Assembly: GCA_040954595.2 (NCBI GenBank)
Contig: CM082595.2
Location: 372,001-436,000, forward strand
Reading direction: 5' to 3'
Length of the DNA stretch: 64,000 nt
Origin: Balanoglossus misakiensis
Lineage: Eukaryota; Hemichordata
The notes under the pieces are model-generated. The model was not told the DNA's origin and ran no database searches. It was given only the letters and a program-made list of their open reading frames with translations. Position 1 is the first letter of the stretch. Each line of letters starts with the position of its first letter. The position numbers and the translations under genes are program-made. Of the stretch, positions 13,831-24,760 are shown one piece after another.

Positions 13831-16800
13831 ATACTACATACACGCACATATCAAAGCAATGACTCACCTCATTTGTATTCCATCTGTGCCTCTCTTTCGG
13901 GAAAAATTCCGCTTTAGGCAACTTTGATGTTATTTTATCCACTTTGTCTGTTACTGCGGTCTTGTTCTTCTGTTTCTGTGAATGTTGATCATCTGTCGAA
14001 TACAGAAAAAAGTGAAAATGAGTTCTTGCTTGTTCACAATCGTCAACCATTCCCTTAACAGGACAAATACCTTGTTATAGTTTGTTGTCGTCAGTCAACT
14101 TAGCATTGCACAGCCAGTACATGGGAACTCGTTTTTCAGCTAAAGTAATCTACATACAAGTACTCTTGCAGGAAACCCGACAGATGTAATGCATCTGCTT
14201 GTAGCAGGTCTATTTTTGCACTCAGGAAATGGTGTGAATTGCTACGGCGAATTCAGGTGCCTTACAGCCGCCGGCCACAATGACAGCAGATACGTGGTCT
14301 GCCTAATGGGCTTGATCACTGTCCATCATTCCAATTTGAAGAGATTTTCATCCACTGCAGAGTGGATTGAAATTATATACACTGCTTTGAAGTTTCGACG
14401 CAAGATTTTCGTGAACACCTGTCACTGTACACTGATGTGGATGAATAGAAAGAAAAAAGAAACTCTAAAAGGGCAGCCATCAACAGAAACAGCTATGCTT
14501 GTCTGGTTTTCCTTACAAACAATACGCCTGTGGTAGATTTTTATGTGCAGGAAGTCAAAAGGGCTGCAAAACACAGAACAGTTCAAAAGTCCTTTTTCCA
14601 ATGGCTAACATCGACTAACAATGGTTTTGCCAGGTATCAGCTGACTGTTTGTATGCACACTGATGCAAGTGAATAAGTAACCTGTGAAGCTATCTGTTAA
14701 TGGGGTTGTGTAAGACTAGTAGCACTAAAGGTATTAATTGGACTAACCCAGGTGAGTCTTGGGTCAGCCCAATGCTAACTCAGTCTTGCTTGCAGAGATC
14801 TCAAAGCTGGCATACAATGCTTGCAATACTTATTCCTACCCTCCACAGTGGTTACGACTTTTAATGGAATGTATTTGTTTAAAGAGGTTTTATTCAAAGT
14901 ATCAATTGTAGTTATGGCTATGGGACTGGACTCAACTAGTACTATGCGTTACTAAAATCGCACATATGTTTTCATGGGTTGATAATTAAAGGGAGGTGAA
15001 AGGTCATGATCTCATTCCAAGCGGTGGAGGGAGGTCACTATTAGGTTGATACATCTATGATTTGATAGCAGAGAATGTTAGGCTCAAGATATATTACAAT
15101 AGTAAATGAACAATATCAAAAAGAATGTCTTTGATGTCAAAATCAAAAGTTAAAGTCAAGAATACTGAAACGAGTATTTCTCGATCCCAGGACCAAAACA
15201 AGTCAACAGCCAATACCGCAAATGCCTACAAGTAACCATTGTCTATAATGGCAGCGTTTCAGTTTAGAATTCCATGAAGCAGATGGCATCAATCAAATAT
15301 GCATGAGACATGTAAACCTATAAGAAGTAACATTCATTAGACGTCATCTCGTTCTCAGAGTATTACACACCTTTACCCTCATCCACAATTGAATTGTTGA
15401 GGTCATTTGTCAATAATGTCAATGATGATAAAAAAATCCATCTTTAGTAGAATCATTCTAAAAGGGAAAGCCTACATTTACCACTAAAACTCTGACAGTT
15501 TTGGCATTAATTATTAGCGGGAAATAGAATGCCAAAAACATATTTGTAAATATTCAAGCAATTTCCTTGATTGTGTTATGTAAGCTTGTTGTGATGTTTT
15601 GACATCCACTAACAATCTGTAGTACGAAGAACTGACGATGTGGCCTCTCTCAATAGATTATTTTCCACACACAAAAAAAACATCACACAACGCCGGCAAA
15701 GGTGTCTCCGCCATGACAAAACTCACCAATCCTGTAATATGAAATCAGCTCAGTTCAAAAAAACTGCCTGCATGTAATCTCCACTGCCTTCAAATACATG
15801 CCACAAACTTCCCTATCACCATGGCAACAATTGATCAATGGAGGAAGTAATCCCATTACAGTAACAGGAGGCTCCTTTATTTCACTGCTTGCGTTTATCT
15901 GTTTTAAATGCCCGTTTGTTGGTTTTCCTGACTGTTTTACATCAAACACACTAGTTACGTGCTACTTTTTTCTCTGGTACATATTATTTGAACAAATATC
16001 ACATCTTACCATCATCAGTAATGATATTTTGTCTTCACCATTTTTAATTAACTAAATGAACAGAAGGCACTATTAAAAAGGATTCATTATTCACAAATTA
16101 ATTACAAATGATAGCCTTTGTACCTTAAGGTCCTCGTCTATAGACCAAATGCAACCTTCAAAATCAATGGCTCTTTGTTATGCAATATTAGGTTGAGTTC
16201 TCTATAGGGAAGCATAGCTGTCCATTTCAACGTTGTTTTTCAGCAAGCCTATTCTGTAAATTTCTAGATCCACTAACTACAGCAAGGCTAAACACCCCAA
16301 TATTTGGATTGTCAATATATTTCAACTCTTATTTTTGACATTGGAAAGGGGATTTACAGTACAATCAGTCATGCGTATGAGCTAGCACAATGACTATGGT
16401 GCAGTCTCACTATTGGTTCTGGTTGATATTGAATGTTTATATGGTGCAAGGCCTTTGCTTTCTACCAGATTGTCTAATTCTTTTCCCTGGGCAGCCCTAA
16501 ATTTCGCAAAAATTGTCAAATACCACAATTATTCTACATAATAACCATGGCAACACAAATACATAAATTCAACAGACTAATCTTGCTAAGCCTGGCCATG
16601 AAACTGTTTTCACTCATCAAATACTCTGTGTCGAATCTAGGGACCAGCACATTTATTGCTCCTAATAAGCAACTTCTACATGACTAATTCTAGAATTTAA
16701 TCCGAGATTATCGCAGATGCTATAGGAAAGACGAACGTGACAGACACAAAGAATGACGATAAAACTGCAATCAACTCTTTGCATAGCGACTGACCATATT

Positions 16801-16903
16801 CTGATCACTTTTGTGCAAAAAGTACATAATTCACACTCAGGCCGCACACGTTCTTATTCAAGCATTGAGCAGAATCACGGTGCCCATGCTATACACATTC
16901 CTA
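13831..16903. other. No supportable gene
   Basis: No coding region, RNA gene or repeat that I can support between the foldback pair and the retrotransposon. Confidence 0.55.
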
Positions 16904-16908
16904 GGACT
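16904..16908. repeat. Target-site duplication (GGACT), left
   Basis: The five bases immediately outside the TG of the left LTR are repeated exactly at 21837-21841 outside the other LTR. Five bases is the usual duplication for Ty3/gypsy integrases. Confidence 0.93.
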
Positions 16909-17086
16909 TGTAGGATATACCATGGAAATGGGGACGGGAAATATTGGTAATCAAGATGCTTTATTGGCCAGTATGCAATGGCTGGTAGGAAGCCATGCTG
17001 GATTCTTCTAATATGCAAATACATGTCAAAGGTCATGCGGACACATAGAGTTCTCATTCGTATAACGGAACAGTCAGGACATTACA
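16909..17086 (-). repeat. 3' LTR (178 bp)
   Basis: Exact copy of 21659-21836. It lies downstream of gag-pol in the element's own orientation and is directly preceded by the polypurine tract. Confidence 0.96.
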
Positions 17087-17100
17087 TCCCTCCTCTCTTT
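17087..17100 (-). promoter_or_regulatory. Polypurine tract
   Basis: The minus strand reads AAAGAGAGGAGGGA directly against the 3' LTR. All 14 bases are purines, as expected for the plus-strand primer of an LTR retrotransposon. Confidence 0.92.
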
Positions 17101-17344
17101 GGATAGAATATAGTCAATGACCAAAATAGAGAAAGTTCATAGTCCATGAGAAATGTCCGATGAACATTTTTGTGCTAGTGTTGATTACTTTTGGTTGTAT
17201 AACAATAAAACAAACAACTAGAAAATGTAAACAACTCTGAACTCGATAACACGAACAACGTAAACGAGTAGCAACAACGTCCGACATGCTACTTTCAGTG
17301 TTTCAACTCGTAACAACAGTTTGCATAAAGTATCAAATGTCAAA

Positions 17345-20300
17345 TCAGGTGACAAAGTCTTTCAGATACTCAGGAGGTCTCCTCAGTCTGGATGATCGAC
17401 GCGATTCAGGAAAACCTTCAGAGGACACTGGTGGTGTTTCTTGCATCTCAGCTTTGACTTTGTCTGGTGAAGCAGGAAGTTCGATGTCTTCAACGATGTC
17501 TTCATCCTCTTCTTTGGGGACATCTCCGTTCCCATATCGCAGTTTCTTGAAGAATGATGAATTGCGAGTGATTCTATGACTTCCTCGTCGTGCTGTAATC
17601 ATACTTCCTTTCTGCTGTTCCACTTCATATGGTTCTGGCTTGAATGGAGTGGACATCTTGTTCTTCTTTTGTTGTCTGACAAGTACTTGATCACCTATCT
17701 GGAGATCGGATGGTTTTGCATGATTCTTCTTGTCAGCATACTCTTTCATCTTCTGTTTCTTTTCAGCATCTCTGGCTGACACATCCATCTTGGGCTTGTG
17801 GATTTCTTGCTGAATAACTGGCAGGGTTGTTTTCAGCTTTCTTCCGTAGAGCAATTCTGCTGGGGATCTATCTGTAGTGCAATGTGGTGTGGCTCGGTAC
17901 TGGCGGAGAAACTTGAACAGTTCTTGTCGCCAATTCTTGCCTTCGATCTCGGCTATACGCGCTGATTTCTCAATCGTTCTCATCAGTCTCTCGGCTTCTC
18001 CATTAGCCTTTGGCCATAATGGTGTGACTCTCTTGTGCTTGAAGCCTAAGTACTTGGCAAACCTGGTGAAGTTATCACTGTTGAATGGTGGACCGTTGTC
18101 CGTCTTCACCTCGTCTGGTATGCCTTGTCGTGCAAATATTGCATCTAGATGCGGAACGACTGCTTTTGCTGAAGTAGATCTCAGGAATTCTATCTCTGGG
18201 AATCTGCTGTAGTCGTCGATGACCACTAGAAGATAATCTCCATTAGGGAAGGGACCACAAAAGTCAATGGATAGACTTTCCCAGGGACCGGAAGGTAATG
18301 TTGTCATCTTCAACGGCTCTGAGCTTGGTTTTGGACTGTGATTGGCTGCTTGGCACGGTATACATTTTGCTATCATTTCCTCAACCATGCTGTCAATACC
18401 GGGAAACCATACTGTTTCTCGTAGCAACTTCTTTGTTTTCACAACACCCTGGTGACCACTGTGAGCCAACTGTACAGCTTTTCTCTGTAGCTTCTGAGGT
18501 AGGATCAATCGACTTCCTCTCAACAGTACTCCGTTGGCTACAGATAGCTCTTCTTTGACAGATTTGTAGTGACTAACATCTGTGGTTGTGTCATACCACT
18601 GCTGCGTCATTATTGCCTGTGACAACTCTTGCAATGCTGCATCTTCGGCAGTCGCTGCCTGTACTTCTGCGAGTGTCATTGCATCTGGCACTGCATTCTC
18701 TGTGATGAAGTTGACATATGTATCAACTCTTGAGGTGTGATCACTGGATTTCGTCGTGGCAGTCTCAGGATGTCTGCTCATGTAATCTGCAGGATTATCC
18801 TTACCAGGGCGGTAGACCACTCTGAATTTGTATGGCTGCATACGTAGACATAGACGTTCAATTCTGGCTGTTGATCTGCAGAGGGGCTTGTTGAAGATTC
18901 CTTCCAACGGTTTGTGATCAGTGACAACCGTGAAGGGGGAACCGTACAGGTACAAATGGAAGTGTTCTGCTGCCCATACGACTGCAAGTGCCTCTCTTTC
19001 AGTCTGGCTGTATCGGCTTTCTGCATCACTCAAAGCTCGACTTGCATAGGCAACTATGTTTTGTTTTCCTCCTGGTGTGCTCTGTGTCAATATGGCACCT
19101 AAACCAGTGGGACTTCCATCTACGATGAGTTCTGTGCTCAGCTTGGGATCAAAATATTTCATCACCTGGCAGCTGGCCATTGCATCTTTGAGCATTTTGA
19201 ACGATTTCTGCTGCTCTGGGCCCCATTGCCATTGTACACCTTGGTGGGTCAGCTCACGCATTGGCTTTGATATGGCCGCAAAGTTCTGTATGTATCGTGA
19301 CAAGTACTGCGCCATTCCCAGGAAACTTCTGACTTCTGTTGGATTTTGTGGCGGACTTGCGTTCAGGAGAGCTTTCACTTTTGTCTCTTCTGCTGCAACA
19401 CCATCTCCGGAGAAGTGGTTGCCATAGAAACTGATCTCTGGCTTGCTGAACTCACACTTCCCTCTATTGGCTGTCGCATTGTGTCTTCTCAGACTTTCCA
19501 ACACTGCTCTCAGATTGGCATCATGGTCTGCTTGTGGATTTTCTCCTTTTCCATAAACTATGATGTCATCAGAGATGTTTCTTGCATGAGGTATGTCTTG
19601 TAACATATCAGCTACAGCCTTGTGAAAGATTTCTGATGCTGAATTTATGCCAAAATTCAGTCTCTTGTAGCGGTATAGGCCTACGTGTGTAGCAAACGTA
19701 GTTATGTATCTTGAATCAGGATCTAAGTCTATCTGATGGTAGCCTTTGTTCAGGTCAATTTTACTGAACACACTGGCTCCATTGAGATCCACCAGTAAAT
19801 CATCGATTGTTGGCATTGGGTGTCTCTCCCTCTCTATGGCAGTATTAGGAGCTCTCATGTCAACACATACACGAATTCCGGTTTTCTTGGGGACCACTAC
19901 TATTGGCGAAACCCATGGCGTGGCGCCCTCAGTTTTCTCTATGATGTCAAGCTGCTGTAGTTTGTCCAACTCTTGCTCGACCTTATCACGAATGTGAAAT
20001 GGAACTCGTCGGTGCTGCTGGGCTACCGGTTTCACAGTTGTATCAATGTGTAGTTTGGCCTGGATGTGATTCATTCTGCCAATTCCATCAAATCGGTCAG
20101 AAAATTCATCAATCAGTTTCTCAACTGTAGGTGGCGCCGTGTTTGGTGACACAGTGTTTACTATGTGAAGTAACCCTAGGCTGGTTGCTGTCTCATATCC
20201 TAGTAAATTTCCACTGGACCCTTTCACTACACAGAAACTGCTGTAACTGGACTTGTTTGTGACACTGGACTGTATACGTGTCTGTATTTCACCCAGGATT

Positions 20301-21364
20301 GGTAGCGGTTTCTTGGAACTGTATGCGTATATTTTCTTTGACGTCTGAGAGATGTGTATATCCTTCATGGATTTGTAGGTTTTCTCATCAATGACATTGA
20401 CGCCTGCACCAGAGTCAATCAAGCATTTCACCGCCTGGTTGCCAATGATGACTGTAGAGTGAGGTGTATGCTCACTGTTGACTGGAGACAACATGATGGG
20501 GTAGACATACTCATCATCTGTTGATCCACTATTTGTTTCGTCTGCTTTGGACTCCACGGTTTTCACTGCTTTCTGTGGCTTGCTTCTGCATACTTTGGAA
20601 AAGTGTCCGACTTTCTGGCATTTTCTGCAAGTTTTGTCTTTCGCTGGACAGGAGCCTGTGTGGGGGAAATCACCTCCACACCTGTAGCAACTTCTATTTT
20701 CATTCCCCTTGGTTTGTTTCTGTTGCTGTACTTTGTTTGAAGACTGTTTGGGTTTGGGTTTTGGTCTCTGCCATCTGCCACCAGTTTTGCTCATCTGGTT
20801 CACACTTGTGCTCTGAGCAGATCGGTCAGTGTTTTCAATACCCTTGGCCTGGCGTTCTGACACTTCAAATGCTCGGCCTTGATCAAGGAGGTCTTTCAAA
20901 GAGAGATCTTCCCTGAGTACCCTACGCCGTAGTCGTGATGATGAACAGGACGATACTATTTGTGACTTTATTTCTTCGTCTTCATTTGGAAATTCACATG
21001 TCTCGGCCAATTGTCTTAGGCGGGTGTAATAGGTGTCTAACGGTTCACCTTGTTTCTGTGTTGTATTTCTGAACACATAGACTTCATATGCCTTATTTAC
21101 TTTAGGCAGGAAATAGTTATTCAGTGCTTGAACTGCCTTGGCGTAGTTTGTTTCATCACCACTGTCTGGTAAAACATCAAATATATCAGCCACCTCATCA
21201 CCAGCTGAATATAAGAGGTGCGCACGTTTCCTTTTACCATCTTCGATGCCATGTGCTGTCAAGTACGTTTCAAACCGTTTCAGCCATTTCTTCCACCGAG
21301 GCCCTATTGATGTACTGTCATCATGAACCGAGAAGTTTGGAAACGCTGGTAACGCAGTAGCCAT
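17345..21364 (-). CDS. Gag-Pol polyprotein of Ty3/gypsy retrotransposon
   Basis: 1,339 codons without a stop. The ATG at 21364 has A at -3. Order: Gag-like region (residues ~1-220); two zinc knuckles near 225-260, the second a canonical CX2CX4HX4C and the first atypical; aspartic protease with DSGAG near 315; reverse transcriptase with the catalytic box as ISDD near 595 (YxDD in many relatives); RNase H around 740-860 (VDGS, TDHKP); integrase with an H-H-C-C zinc module (~970-1007) and a DDE core (SIDFCGPF ~1033, TDNGPP ~1089, ANGEAER ~1121), followed by a C-terminal region ending in an acidic then basic tail. Gag and Pol are fused with no frameshift, so stoichiometry must be set by processing. 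No envelope frame is present. The motifs look intact, so the copy may be functional. Confidence 0.96.
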   Translation of the reverse strand: MATALPAFPNFSVHDDSTSIGPRWKKWLKRFETYLTAHGIEDGKRKRAHLLYSAGDEVADIFDVLPDSGDETNYAKAVQALNNYFLPKVNKAYEVYVFRNTTQKQGEPLDTYYTRLRQLAETCEFPNEDEEIKSQIVSSCSSSRLRRRVLREDLSLKDLLDQGRAFEVSERQAKGIENTDRSAQSTSVNQMSKTGGRWQRPKPKPKQSSNKVQQQKQTKGNENRSCYRCGGDFPHTGSCPAKDKTCRKCQKVGHFSKVCRSKPQKAVKTVESKADETNSGSTDDEYVYPIMLSPVNSEHTPHSTVIIGNQAVKCLIDSGAGVNVIDEKTYKSMKDIHISQTSKKIYAYSSKKPLPILGEIQTRIQSSVTNKSSYSSFCVVKGSSGNLLGYETATSLGLLHIVNTVSPNTAPPTVEKLIDEFSDRFDGIGRMNHIQAKLHIDTTVKPVAQQHRRVPFHIRDKVEQELDKLQQLDIIEKTEGATPWVSPIVVVPKKTGIRVCVDMRAPNTAIERERHPMPTIDDLLVDLNGASVFSKIDLNKGYHQIDLDPDSRYITTFATHVGLYRYKRLNFGINSASEIFHKAVADMLQDIPHARNISDDIIVYGKGENPQADHDANLRAVLESLRRHNATANRGKCEFSKPEISFYGNHFSGDGVAAEETKVKALLNASPPQNPTEVRSFLGMAQYLSRYIQNFAAISKPMRELTHQGVQWQWGPEQQKSFKMLKDAMASCQVMKYFDPKLSTELIVDGSPTGLGAILTQSTPGGKQNIVAYASRALSDAESRYSQTEREALAVVWAAEHFHLYLYGSPFTVVTDHKPLEGIFNKPLCRSTARIERLCLRMQPYKFRVVYRPGKDNPADYMSRHPETATTKSSDHTSRVDTYVNFITENAVPDAMTLAEVQAATAEDAALQELSQAIMTQQWYDTTTDVSHYKSVKEELSVANGVLLRGSRLILPQKLQRKAVQLAHSGHQGVVKTKKLLRETVWFPGIDSMVEEMIAKCIPCQAANHSPKPSSEPLKMTTLPSGPWESLSIDFCGPFPNGDYLLVVIDDYSRFPEIEFLRSTSAKAVVPHLDAIFARQGIPDEVKTDNGPPFNSDNFTRFAKYLGFKHKRVTPLWPKANGEAERLMRTIEKSARIAEIEGKNWRQELFKFLRQYRATPHCTTDRSPAELLYGRKLKTTLPVIQQEIHKPKMDVSARDAEKKQKMKEYADKKNHAKPSDLQIGDQVLVRQQKKNKMSTPFKPEPYEVEQQKGSMITARRGSHRITRNSSFFKKLRYGNGDVPKEEDEDIVEDIELPASPDKVKAEMQETPPVSSEGFPESRRSSRLRRPPEYLKDFVT

Positions 21365-21641
21365 TCTGACTGGATAGCGTAGAATTTTCTCTGTGAATCT
21401 GTCCCACTCTGATGCTGGACGGTCGCCCCAACAAATCTGCAGAACTCTGACACTGAGCTACGATCGACGTTTTTTCTTATTTTTCAAGATGGCGTCGCAA
21501 CGATCGCTGTGCGTTCTGTGTTGTAGTGTACAGCGTAGTGGTAGACTGTACACACACAGCAAATGTACTCACGATTTTCGTCTTTGATTCTTTGAAAAAC
21601 GTGGTTAAAAATGTCATCTAAGCATGGACTGCATGTTCACG

Positions 21642-21655
21642 CATCCTCGTCGCCA
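21642..21655 (-). promoter_or_regulatory. Primer-binding site, tRNA-Ser(GCT) type
   Basis: Three bases after the 5' LTR the minus strand reads TGGCGACGAGGATG. This is complementary to the conserved 3' end of metazoan tRNA-Ser(GCT) including CCA (14 bases, from my knowledge of that tRNA). It would prime minus-strand DNA synthesis. Confidence 0.8.
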
Positions 21656-21658
21656 TGT

Positions 21659-21836
21659 TGTAGGATATACCATGGAAATGGGGACGGGAAATATTGGTAA
21701 TCAAGATGCTTTATTGGCCAGTATGCAATGGCTGGTAGGAAGCCATGCTGGATTCTTCTAATATGCAAATACATGTCAAAGGTCATGCGGACACATAGAG
21801 TTCTCATTCGTATAACGGAACAGTCAGGACATTACA
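21659..21836 (-). repeat. 5' LTR (178 bp)
   Basis: Identical to 16909-17086 and starting the element in its minus orientation. At 178 bp it is short for the class, and it must contain the promoter and polyadenylation signals. I could not place a TATA box with confidence. Confidence 0.96.
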
Positions 21837-21841
21837 GGACT

Positions 21842-22982
21842 CATCAGGTACCCAAAGTTCGTCTCAAATGCCAAGATAACATTTCGTAACTGTTTTCATG
21901 TCATAAATTTTTATTAGCAATAACCTTTAGTTATCTCTAAACTTATTATTCAGCTTGAATTAATACACTGGCATCTTCTCTGTATCAAATGAAATGATGT
22001 AGCATTTTGCAATGAATATGTCCATTTCATGACCCCATGGATATCAACATCTAAAATAAAACTTTCAACCTGTCCATTTACATATTGCTGTCAAAAAGTA
22101 AAATTATTCTTGACAAGTTGGATGTCTAAGACAAAGTGTTTTATGAAGTAATTATTATGTTAATTAGGGTAGCCCTCAACGCAATTAATTTGAAGCAACC
22201 CTATCTAAAAAGCTGTGTTTTTATGTCTAAATATTGATTAGGTCTCCAGCAAACAAAGTGACTGTTCACTTTATGTACGGCTGGTGAGATGATCCTGTTG
22301 ACAGGGTTATCTTTGGTCGACATAACAGCTGTGACTTAAAATGTCCACTTAAATCTATCAGTGGCAGCTTGGGTTCTGAGTGTCCTGTCATGGTATTAAA
22401 AACCGACTGCATACCATTCCAAGGATCGCGGAGAGACACTAGATTTTGCGGCCTTGCAATTGTGTTTGTCAATAAAGGTCTTTGGGAATATATGGACAGA
22501 CTGGTGACACAGCCCATTGGATAGTCCTTTATGTTGTAAACAGTGGTTGTCTGGGTAAAAAGTAAAGTTAAAAAGTTTTGACCAGAGTGACCCCTCCCCC
22601 TTTCGACATCTTATATACGATATCAAACAACCCTTAATATTAATTTTATTGGTGGAAGTTCCCCAGACGCATAAGATGACATAAACCTTTAGTCGTCATG
22701 TCAACTCACTTTCAGACACCACAAGATAGTCAGACAACGAGGTAGGGTTGGCAGTAGGATGAGGTGTAAACAAGCACATGCCTTACATTCATAAGCCTAT
22801 AACCCAGTCAGTGTATATATGCCTGGCCTGGCGATGTCTACACACCCAAAATACGTCTCTAATCGCCAAATAAGGCCATCATGTGTCACCAGTCTAGTTT
22901 GCTATCATCCTGAAGAATATAGTGAACAGTCCCTGAGACAAATTTCTGTATAATACGCCGACAAGCCACCAAAGCTCGCTTA
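21842..22982. other. No firm gene
   Basis: Frames at 22266-22626 on the minus strand follow a good acceptor-like tract but have no partner exon in phase and no recognisable product. Confidence 0.5.
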
Positions 22983-23165
22983 CCTTCGTTGGATGTCAAC
23001 GCCATGATACTTCAGTCCATGTTTCTGAAAACATTCATTACATTTCGGATCAAGGATGAAGTATCGCGAGATTGAACGCAGTTTGGATACCGATCCCGTA
23101 GCTGTCATTTTGACGCTTCTTTCGAAAGAGGGCGCTCGGCAGCCCGAACAGAGTATCGTAGTCAT
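22983..23165 (-). CDS. Candidate first exon of an unidentified gene
   Basis: From ATG 23165 (or an internal ATG after caaa, with A at -3) the frame runs through FILDPKCNECFQKHGL and GVDIQR to CGAAG|GTAAGC, a near-perfect donor, leaving two bases. The segment is richer in CpG than its surroundings, as first exons often are. I do not recognise the protein and found no downstream exon of matching phase. The best downstream acceptor (ttacccag, near 22,550) gives a stop after eight codons in that phase. It could be a fortuitous frame. Confidence 0.3.
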
Positions 23166-23200
23166 GTTTCATTCATTCATTCTTTCTATTTGCAGCACAA

Positions 23201-23236
23201 CAACACACACACACACAAACAAACAAACAAACAAAA
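23201..23236. repeat. (CA)n(AAAC)n microsatellite
   Basis: An acacac run followed directly by five acaa/aaac units. Confidence 0.9.
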
Positions 23237-24326
23237 ACTGGAAAAGGCAATAATGGAGCCAGAAAATAGCTATTCGAGCCTGGCCCCTATTTAATACTTC
23301 AATTCTTACAATTTCTGAACACATAAAACATCATTTGCAATGACGAGAAAAATCAACAAAACTTTACAGAGGAAGGCGTACATGTATCACACAGAAAAAA
23401 AATGAAATTCAAGCTTCAAGTTGCCAGATAATGTTACTGAGTTTATCAAGATTTTTTTAAAGTTCATAAAAACGTAACGACAATGGTTGTTTAAAAAGTA
23501 CTAGTTGTCAAAATGTTCAGGACTTGTACATTCCACTGAGTGCCATGTTTTCGGTTTTCATGTCAATTTCCAAATTCTCTTTTCTGGTGCTCTGTTTTTT
23601 GTTTCGACCACCTTTTGCTGCAACTCCTGATTTGCTCGCTGTAGTTGTTCTTCTCCTTCTTCCGGTAATTCGGTAGTATTCTTTGAGTCTTCAATCATTG
23701 CGTTGAAGAACTACCATTCTGACGCGTGACGCGTTGTTATTTTCCTCGACAGACGTCGTCAGTGCAGCTGGCAAACCTTGAACAAATGTCCTTCGTTTCC
23801 TCAGATATCATTTTCCGGATGTTTGTGGATCAGTGGTCAGTCCTGCTTGTGTTCAGTCCAAAGTTCCTCTAACTGTCATGTTATCTGTTGGCGCGGGAAA
23901 ACTTTTTTTCTCTGAACTCCTGGTAGACGAACGAACAGATCACCTTCTGTTCTTTGTGCATCTGCCTCACTTTGGCACTGATGTCCAGCTTTTATACCAA
24001 CAAATTTGCATCAATTTGCATGAAAAGACAAAAGCTTGTCCAAGTCCTTCCCACCTGCGTGTCTTCGTCAAAATATTTTAGCAACACTAATTAGCATTCA
24101 TTTGCATTGAAACAATCAACAGGTTGGCCAACCGCAGTTTCCTATTTTTTCTTTGACGCGGCAGCTGTCAGAAGAGTTGCAAAGTGTTCCGTTTTCTCAA
24201 TTTCTAGTGATGAAAAGTCAATAAAAGTCACCAAAACTGTAATCTGATAGGTATGAAAGAAAAAGACGTTTATCGGACTACTAATTTGTAAAAGTAAACC
24301 TATAGGCCCTAATTCTAAATCGACAT

Positions 24327-24399
24327 GCCCGGTTAGCTCAGTCGGTAGAGCGTGGGACTTTTAATCCTAAGGTCAAGGGTTCGACCCCCTTAGCGGGCG
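24327..24399 (+). tRNA. tRNA-Lys (anticodon TTT)
   Basis: 73 nt folding as a cloverleaf. The D stem is GCTC/GAGC, the anticodon loop CTTTTAA carries TTT, and the T arm is AAGGG-TTCGACC-CCCTT. The acceptor is GCCCGGT/AGCGGGC with one G:G mismatch at pair 6, and the discriminator is G. The A box (TAGCTCAGTCGG) and B box (GGTTCGACCCC) are intact, and a run of six T follows at 24407-24412 as Pol III terminator. There is no intron and CCA is not encoded, as in eukaryotes. The mismatch could mean a slightly decayed copy. Confidence 0.92.
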
Positions 24400-24406
24400 A
24401 TCAAGA

Positions 24407-24412
24407 TTTTTT
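24407..24412 (+). terminator. Pol III oligo-T terminator
   Basis: Six T residues eight bases after the tRNA-Lys discriminator base. Confidence 0.8.
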
Positions 24413-24669
24413 GATTCGGAACTGAAGGAAAGGGTTTTTCCAGAACTTTGAATTAATAATTTAAAGTTGGGTGCATCATTTACGCTCCCAACTCCTTTTT
24501 TTTCAATTTGGTTTACAAAAAGTTCTTTACATAATATTTTAGCCTTCCTTTAGATCAAGCATTATTTAATCCAAAATGTAGAAAAAAATCAAATAATCCA
24601 GAACAATCCAAAACAAATCCAAAACGGTTTTAGAATCTCTGAAGTACTAGTATATCTATTCGCGCAAAT

Positions 24670-24760
24670 CCAGTCACCCCACAATGCAGCTCGACGGAAG
24701 TGAGAGACGCTCAACTGTACTGTGCAGATGACAGTCGTCACTTCCGGTTCTTACCAAAAA
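24670..24760. promoter_or_regulatory. Promoter-like cluster (ETS and ZNF143/Staf-like motifs)
   Basis: Within 90 bases there is CCCACAATGCAGC, similar to the ZNF143/THAP11 site core, then CGGAAGTGA and, inverted, TCACTTCCGG, both ETS cores. Such clusters mark TATA-less promoters in animals. No transcript start or coding exon can be attached to it. Motif resemblance only. Confidence 0.3.

Larger units (their letters stand above)
16909..21836 (-). mobile_element. Complete Ty3/gypsy LTR retrotransposon
   Basis: A 4,928-bp element inserted in minus orientation. It has two identical 178-bp LTRs (TGTA...TACA as read on either strand), a 5-bp target duplication GGACT at 16904-16908 and 21837-21841, a primer-binding site, a polypurine tract and one intact gag-pol frame. 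By my base-by-base comparison the LTRs show no difference, which indicates a recent insertion and probably an element still capable of moving when it inserted. I do not assign a named lineage. The single fused frame, the ISDD reverse-transcriptase box and the absence of a visible chromodomain are the useful criteria for that. Confidence 0.96.

Noticed and set aside
13559-13927. 122-codon plus-strand frame
   Set aside because: It runs across the two foldback elements and has no protein-like composition.
22266-22626. Overlapping minus-strand frames after a good acceptor-like tract (ttacccag)
   Set aside because: Phase does not fit the candidate exon at 22983, neither frame has a recognisable product, and no donor or poly(A) signal was established.
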